Assembly (NCBI GenBank): GCA_017979445.1
Contig: CM030705.1
Span: 11,632,679-11,696,678 of the forward strand
Source of the DNA: Akebia trifoliata
Taxonomy: Eukaryota; Streptophyta; Magnoliopsida; Ranunculales; Lardizabalaceae
DNA length: 64,000 nucleotides
Direction of reading: 5' to 3'
Shown here: positions 59,001 to 64,000 of the stretch, one piece after another
Layout of the letters: every line of letters begins with the position of its first letter
How positions within the stretch are numbered: the stretch's first letter is position 1
Made by a program: the position numbers and the translations under genes
The notes under the pieces: model-generated
Databases searched by the model: none
The model's input: the letters and a program-made list of their open reading frames with translations, nothing else
What the model was told of the DNA's origin: nothing

Positions 59001-62000
59001 ATCCTCACAAAAAACCAGCCCAATCAGAAACTTTTAAGCCACATAAGACAAAAAATTTGTGAGAATAAGATTGTGAGCCAAACGCCCCTCCCTATATATA
59101 TACACATACATGCATACTAGAAAGTGGCATGTGCAGACACACACGTATCTGAAGGGCTTATTTGAAGTTTAAAATTTTAATTATAGGGTGGTTTTGAAGA
59201 TTATACAGTACAAATGATATTTTCGTAATTTTAAAAATTAACCAACATGATTTTAGTGACATGCGATTGAAATTTTCTTGGTTTTGACCAAAATGACTCT
59301 GATTATATTAAGTTTAAATGTTAAGGTGGGGGCATTTTTGGTATCCTAATTTTAGTGTTGAACCACTTCTACTCCACCTTCTGTCATTATAATAGTATAT
59401 ATATGTATATCTGCTTGGTAATAGTTTAGATAATTTCCCAGTCGTACTTCAGCTATTGAATGGCCTTATTACATTCCTCTGGGTTTTTGCACTGAGATTT
59501 CTGAATTGCACAGCAATAATATCCGAGACAACGTCATTTCTATGTGCTTTTGTTTCTTTGTACATTGATACTTCCATGTTTTAGGTGGAACAATGTTAAC
59601 CGATTTTGATCAATCATTTGTAGGATGGGGAACAAACGAGAAGTTGATAATATCCATATTGGCTCACAGGAATGCTACACAGCGCAAATTAATCCGACAA
59701 ACTTACACTGAAACTTATGGAGAGGATCTCCTCAAATCATTGGAAAAGGAACTTTCCAGTGACTTCGAGGTCAGCTTGGAGCGACCTTTTGTTTGTTCCC
59801 ATAGAGGATTGCTTCAAATAGATTTTACTTAATCAAAATTTATGTACTTTGAACAGAGGGCTGTGCTGCTATGGACGCTGGATCCTGCTGAGCGTGATGC
59901 TTTGTTGGCCAACGAAGCTACAAGGAAGGGGACATTGAGCAATCAAGTTATCCTGGAAATAGCTTGTACGAGGTCGTCACATGAACTATTGCTGGCCAGG
60001 CAAGCTTATCATGTTCGCTATAAGAGATCCCTTGAAGAAGATGTTGCATCTCACACAACTGGAGACTTTCGCAATGTAGAGCCTTACTGTCTCCAGACAT
60101 TAAATTTGATACTAATTAGGAGCTTTCAAGTTCCCAATTTATTATAATTTCTGCAATTACTATCTAATAATACATACTTTGTTTTTACAATTAGTGTAAT
60201 GAGGTAAATTTATCCAAAACTTTGCTAGTACTAATGTTGTAAGTGCAAAGGTTTAAAATCTTGTCTCAAGGCAAACCAAGACCATCTCAACCAAAACATT
60301 TTGAGATGCTCCGAAACAATATAAGTAATATTTGATGTTTAGGGGTCAATGTTTCATTCTCGCTCGACTGAAATCGTGATGTCTTGCCCTAGACATTCCA
60401 TGACAATTAGCCTATAATTGCTTGCTGGGGCAGCAGTGGACTGGGGACTAGCATTATTGATATTAGAACATTGGTTGTTGAAGATATACACCTAGATGTA
60501 TGAAAAATAAGACAGTACACCATTAGCCTTTGGAACAAAATTCCTTGAAATAATGTCTATTTTGTAGAACAAAAATGTCAAAAATTTGCCCAACTCATGG
60601 GACTTTATTCCGAGTTTCCCTTCACAGTCTTTTATACTTAAAAAACAAGGGTCCCATCACCAGTATGAGACTCTGAGGCAAGACATTAGTATTCACCAAG
60701 ACAAGAAATTAAACTAGAGTCAAAATATTGAATTAAGATACTGAGGGCTGAATTACTTCCACTCCCCATAGCTTCCATTTTGTCTTATATTGTAAGTATT
60801 CACTGTTCTTCCAATGTAGTGGTGCCATTATGCCATATAATTCATCTAATATAGAAGATTATTAGTCTTCCTTTTCTGTGATTTCTTATCTGACTGAATT
60901 TTTATTGTTTTCAACCAGCTTTTAGTACCTCTTGTGAGCTCATACCGGTATGAGGGACCAGAGGTGAACATGATACTGGCTAAATCAGAAGCTAAAATAC
61001 TCCAGGAGAATATGTCTAAGAAATCCTGCAATCATGATGAATTCATCAGGATTCTGACTACAAGGAGCAAAGCACAGCTCAATGCAACATTCAACCACTA
61101 CAACAATGAATTTGGGAATGCTATCAACAAGGTATATATTCATCTATAGTCTGATTAGTATATTTTGTGACTAGGATACTCCAAGGTCTGACTGGTAGCC
61201 CAATCCCAATCTCGTTTTATATACTTTTCTAGTCTTTTCACCATATTGACTGGATGCACAAAAAAATCGCTATCGTTCCTAAGAGTCAATTTGATGACAC
61301 CCTAGTCAAATCTGGATGAACTAGAGTCAATTCGATGAAAAATTTAAATACTTTTTCCACCTTCTCCCCCTTTTAACATTTTTACTAGATAACCAATTTC
61401 CCGATTTCCATCGTAATTGGCATCTGATTGCGCACACCGTGTAACTGCTCCGACAACAGTGGAGTTGTTCACGACCTTGTGGATCAAGATGTTTCCTGGT
61501 GACCTTGACTCCAATTTCCTGAGCTTCACATTTGTCCTCCTGTTACCGAGTTTTCTCTTGACCTCTTGAGAACTCGACTCGGGAGCGAGGACTTAATGCT
61601 TCTTAAACACATCCATCTTGACACAGATGACTATGTAGCTATACCATGTATAGACTATAAATCATGGCCTGTCAATGAAAGTCAGATTTTCAAAATGAAA
61701 ATGACATTTCCCATTTGTTTTTCATGCTCATGGATGCATATATTTTTAAAATGTGTCAATAACAATTGCATGTCTTATATTTAAAATAAACTCGGGTCAC
61801 CGCAGGATCTGAAGTATGATCCCAATGATGATTTCCTCGCAACATTGAGAGCCGCTATAAAGTGTTTGATCTGCCCTGAGAAATATTTTGAAAAGGTTCT
61901 TCGACTGGCAATCAACAAGCTGGGAACAGATGAATCTGCTCTTACTCGAACTGTTACGACTCGGGCCGAGGTAGACATGAAACGGATTAAGGAGGAATAC

Positions 62001-62102
62001 CATCGAAGGAACAGTGTTACCCTGGATCGTGCCATTGTCGGTGACACCTCTGGGGATTATGAAGCTATGCTTCTTGCACTGATAGGACATGATGATGCTT
62101 GA
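56057..62102 (+). CDS. Annexin, plant D1/D2-like
   Basis: Five exons join in frame: 56057-56132, 59624-59769, 59857-60075, 60919-61131, 61806-62102. They give 316 residues, the standard plant annexin length with four about-70-residue repeats. These proteins bind acidic membranes when calcium rises and take part in secretion, stress and ion-flux responses. The repeat-1 calcium loop is G26-W-G-T29, followed by SILAH with His40, the residue linked to peroxidase activity in plant annexins. Repeat 2 has [15 protein letters not shown] and [10 protein letters not shown], and repeat 3 has [12 protein letters not shown] and an F-actin-type IRI in [12 protein letters not shown]. Repeat 4 has [10 protein letters not shown] (258-267) and ends [14 protein letters not shown]. 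The acceptor at 59622-59623 (TTTGTAG) is chosen over the TTTTAG at 59580-59584 because it restores EGWGTNE without an insert. Intron 1 is 3.5 kb and full of repeats. AATAAA at 62127-62132 may be the poly(A) signal. Confidence 0.93.
56255..56940 (+). repeat. Tandem repeat in annexin intron 1, about five units of 135-160 bp
   Basis: Units open near 56255, 56390, 56529, 56677 and 56837. Each carries TGATCTTAGTTGTAGTC, then TTAGCTGCAGATTATC, then TCTGTTAAAATGATCGG, then GTGTTGGTCACATCTGATC, then TATTTTCTCCTTTATTCG. They are diverged from each other by substitutions and small gaps. The array begins about 120 bases after the exon 1 donor. Confidence 0.9.
57409..58447. mobile_element. Non-autonomous PIF/Harbinger element in annexin intron 1
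   Basis: The left end GGGCTTGTGTGGATTGAC is followed by about 45 bases (GTGCTT..., GCGGGGAGTCAGAAGCACTT) nearly identical to the inverted right end of the 5.2-kb Harbinger at 6564-11768. The right end, inverted, is GAACCCATTTGGATACAGG. The element is flanked by TAA on both sides (57406-57408 and 58448-58450), a PIF-type 3-bp duplication. Inside is a three-unit tandem repeat (57611-57951). There is no transposase. Confidence 0.7.
57611..57951 (+). repeat. Tandem repeat of about 117 bp, three units, inside the intronic Harbinger derivative
   Basis: Units open near 57614, 57719 and 57837 with GGGACAAGTATGCCCCTCA and contain TTTTGAAAATTACAAGCA and ATTGATGTGGTGG. The first unit has lost about 10 bp. 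Reading open across two units gives a 99-codon frame that has no likeness to known proteins. Confidence 0.85.
58722..59092. mobile_element. Palindromic MITE, double-hairpin member, in annexin intron 1
   Basis: Outer ends GGGTGGCGTTCGGCTCA and, inverted, GGGAGGGGCGTTTGGCTCA pair over the full 371 bp. Each half also contains its own palindrome built on ATTTTTGGTGAGGATG(A/G)TC and its complement, so it is a palindrome made of palindromes. TATATATA flanks both sides. There is no coding capacity. Confidence 0.85.
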
Positions 62103-62649
62103 GCCAAGCTTTCTCTGTGTAATGGTAATAAATATTTTGGTGTGGATTCTGTGTATGTCACTCGCACATAGAATTACTCTAGTCCTGTTGTTGACTTTGA
62201 TGTGTGTTGTTTTGTTGGACTGTATAGATGGTACTATATTGATGACTTTGTCTTTGTTTCTCTCAACTTGTCCTCATCTGTACTGCGCCCTTCAGAAAGC
62301 GAGTCTCTCTGAAGCCCAACAAGCATGCGCCCCCAAATTGGGCGGTACGCCCATGCACCGCCAGTTCTGCATTGGAGGGGCTTCTGCTTGCTGGACCAAA
62401 GCGCCTAAAGTGGAACCACAATTTGATTGTTTTCACTTTGGGAGATTTTATATGCTAAAGAGTTAGCTTGATTTGATGATGGCCATCCTTCATTTGAATC
62501 TTTTGTCGGATAATTCTGTGCTTTTGATCTTCAAAAGTCAGCTCATCTAAAGCTAAAATTAGGATTTTTTGGCATAGAGCACTGCTGTGAGGGGTCTGCG
62601 CATGAAGAGTCAAATAAGGGATCTCATCGCTTACTCAAATGGGTTTGAC
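62103..62649 (+). other. Annexin 3' UTR and flank
   Basis: AATAAA lies 25 bases after the stop. A 125-codon frame (62089-62466) overlaps the annexin stop, is cysteine-rich at its end and resembles no family; I read it as chance. A somewhat GC-rich patch at 62280-62400 is unexplained. Confidence 0.4.
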
Positions 62650-62652
62650 TTA

Positions 62653-63748
62653 GGTGCTGTTTGTTAAACTGAAAAAAATAAGTGCTGAATAGCATTAAGC
62701 GCTGAAACTTATAAGCGCTGAATTTAAGTGCTGAAAAAGTTGTTTGTTTAGATGTTGAATCATGTTTGTTACACATTGCTGAAACTGATAAATTGTCTTT
62801 GTTACCCTTACAATCATATTATACATTGTTTACATGTTTCAAATACTTATTTATTATCAAACACAATAAATTATTATTTTTTATAAAATTAAAATACAAT
62901 TTATTTTTAAATAATAAATAATACTCAAATAATCTTCAATTTATAAATAATAATTTCTATTTATAAAAACCCACAAATTTCAAATTAAAAATAATAATGT
63001 CATACAAGTCACCAAAATTTGAAATCAACTTTAAAAGAACTTAATTTTGGATGAATAATTTTTTATGGAAATGAAGGATGTGTAATTATAAAAGCACCCT
63101 ATGAATTAATAAGGACATCCCACACTATAGCCATTTTTTGTTTTGTTTTATATGGGTTAAAGTTTTTGGAATGAGCAAATTTTTAGTGAGGATGGTCTAT
63201 ATGGTCTAGAGATCATCATCACCAAAAATCAGTCTATTTTGAAACTTCTAACTCGTTAAAAATAGTTTTCAAAAAAAAAAAAGAAAGATAATTTACGGTT
63301 CTTGAACTTGTTTTGATAGGGTTAGAAGTTTCAAGATGTGCTGATTTTTTGTGAGGATGATCTCCTCATTGTAGAGATCATCCTCACCAAAAATCAACTC
63401 ATTCCAAAACTTTTAACCCATACAAGATAAAATAATTTAGCTATGGTGTGGGTTTATTAATTTGTGGGGTGTTTATATACTTATCCATGGGATATAAGAG
63501 GTAATATCCTTTAAGAATAAGGGCATACTTGTCCATGCTCAAAAAAACCAAGGGCATACTTGTCCGTGTTGAAAAAAGCGAAGTGCTTACCGCTTCAGCA
63601 CTTTTTTTCAGCATCAAAATAGTGCTGAATTTTTTTCACTTATTTTCAGCAATAAGCACAAGTAAACAAACGCGCTATTTTGACAAAAGTGCTGAATTTA
63701 ATTTTTTTCAGCAATAAGCACTGAAAAATAGCGCAAACAAACACCACC
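62653..63748. mobile_element. Non-autonomous PIF/Harbinger (Tourist-like) element with a nested MITE
   Basis: The left end GGTGCTGTTTGTT and the right end, inverted GGTGGTGTTTGTTTG, agree at 12 of 13 bases. Exact TTA triplets flank it (62650-62652 and 63749-63751). Both subterminal regions are dense in AAGTGCTGAA / TTCAGCACTT words. The 334-bp palindromic MITE at 63119-63452 is inserted in its middle. Confidence 0.8.
63119..63452. mobile_element. Palindromic MITE, double-hairpin member, nested in the Tourist-like element
   Basis: Ends CCCACACTATAGCCATT and, inverted, CCCACACCATAGCTAA pair, and the internal arms repeat the GGTGAGGATGATC / GATCATCCTCACC core twice, as at 58722-59092. The outer termini differ from the other two members, so the shared core has been recombined into different ends. 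It is younger than the element it split. Confidence 0.8.
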
Positions 63749-63751
63749 TTA

Positions 63752-64000
63752 GAGTCGTTTAAATACAAAATAGAAAGTAATTGTTTAATAAAGTAGTTTT
63801 GGAAGAAAGTTACCTTTCGAAAGTAAATTAATAGTTTTCTTATGTTTTTAAAATGTTCAGATTTTTACTTTTTAAAAAGTTAAGTTTTTAAAACTAATCT
63901 AAACAATTTTTTTTAACTATTCAATTCTCAGAATAAAAAAAATTACTTTTTTCGTTTTATCTATCTTAACAGTCTTCTTAATAAAACGTCCATAATCTCC
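63752..64000. other. AT-rich end of window
   Basis: I see no gene, terminus or repeat border in these last 249 bases. Confidence 0.5.

Noticed and set aside
59593..59623. Annexin exon 2 starting at an upstream ATG or acceptor
   Set aside because: It would add about 13 residues between FEG and WGTNE that plant annexins lack; the acceptor at 59623 restores the family sequence exactly.
62089..62466. 125-codon frame after the annexin stop
   Set aside because: It overlaps the annexin stop codon in another frame and has no recognisable domain; most likely 3' UTR and flank.
1..64000. CRISPR array, bacterial operon or plasmid features
   Set aside because: Searched for evenly spaced identical repeats and close-packed genes; the tandem arrays found lack unique spacers and the genes have plant introns.

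Overview
The window is nuclear DNA from a plant, most likely a eudicot. The evidence is AT-rich intergenic sequence, long GT-AG introns, plant-type gene families (SC35 splicing factor, a CYP96A-like P450, a plant annexin) and dense transposable-element debris. I cannot name the species. There are no operons, CRISPR arrays or bacterial features. Five host loci can be modelled. (1) The 3' exons of an SC35-like SR splicing factor (566-2867, +), whose RRM lies upstream of the window. (2) A complete ten-exon Lin1/CD2BP2-type U5 snRNP protein with an OCRE-like C-terminus (14822-28617, +, 424 aa). (3) A single-exon CYP96A-like cytochrome P450 (34795-36330, +), with a decayed opposite-strand copy at 41.9-42.4 kb. 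(4) A tRNA-Arg(ACG) gene (55114-55186, +). (5) A complete five-exon annexin (56057-62102, +, 316 aa). Two of the protein genes act in pre-mRNA splicing, but they are ordinary neighbours and I see no sign of a shared pathway.

The rest is mostly mobile DNA, and several elements can be delimited to the base by inverted termini and target-site duplications. They are: a 5.2-kb PIF/Harbinger element (6564-11768, TTA duplication) with a broken SANT/Myb ORF, a broken transposase and a captured RING E3 ligase fragment; a 5.16-kb hAT-type element (46201-51362, 8-bp duplication ACCAAACC) without recognisable transposase; a 1.36-kb hAT-like element (43176-44530) and a 544-bp one (41239-41782); a 353-bp Mutator-like foldback (40763-41115, 9-bp duplication); and a 291-bp mini-CACTA (45329-45619, ATG duplication) inside the leader LTR of a Copia remnant. 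Two PIF-type non-autonomous elements lie at 57409-58447 and 62653-63748.

Three members of one palindromic MITE family sit at 29.7, 58.7 and 63.1 kb; two are palindromes built of palindromes. There are also three tRNA-derived SINE copies, three LINE 3'-ORF fragments (two in introns of the Lin1 gene) and Ty3-type LTR remnants on both sides of the P450.

I found no convincing new multi-gene system. The most notable features are the gene capture inside the Harbinger element, the nested-palindrome MITE family, the mini-CACTA-in-LTR nesting, and the repeat-laden first intron of the annexin gene.
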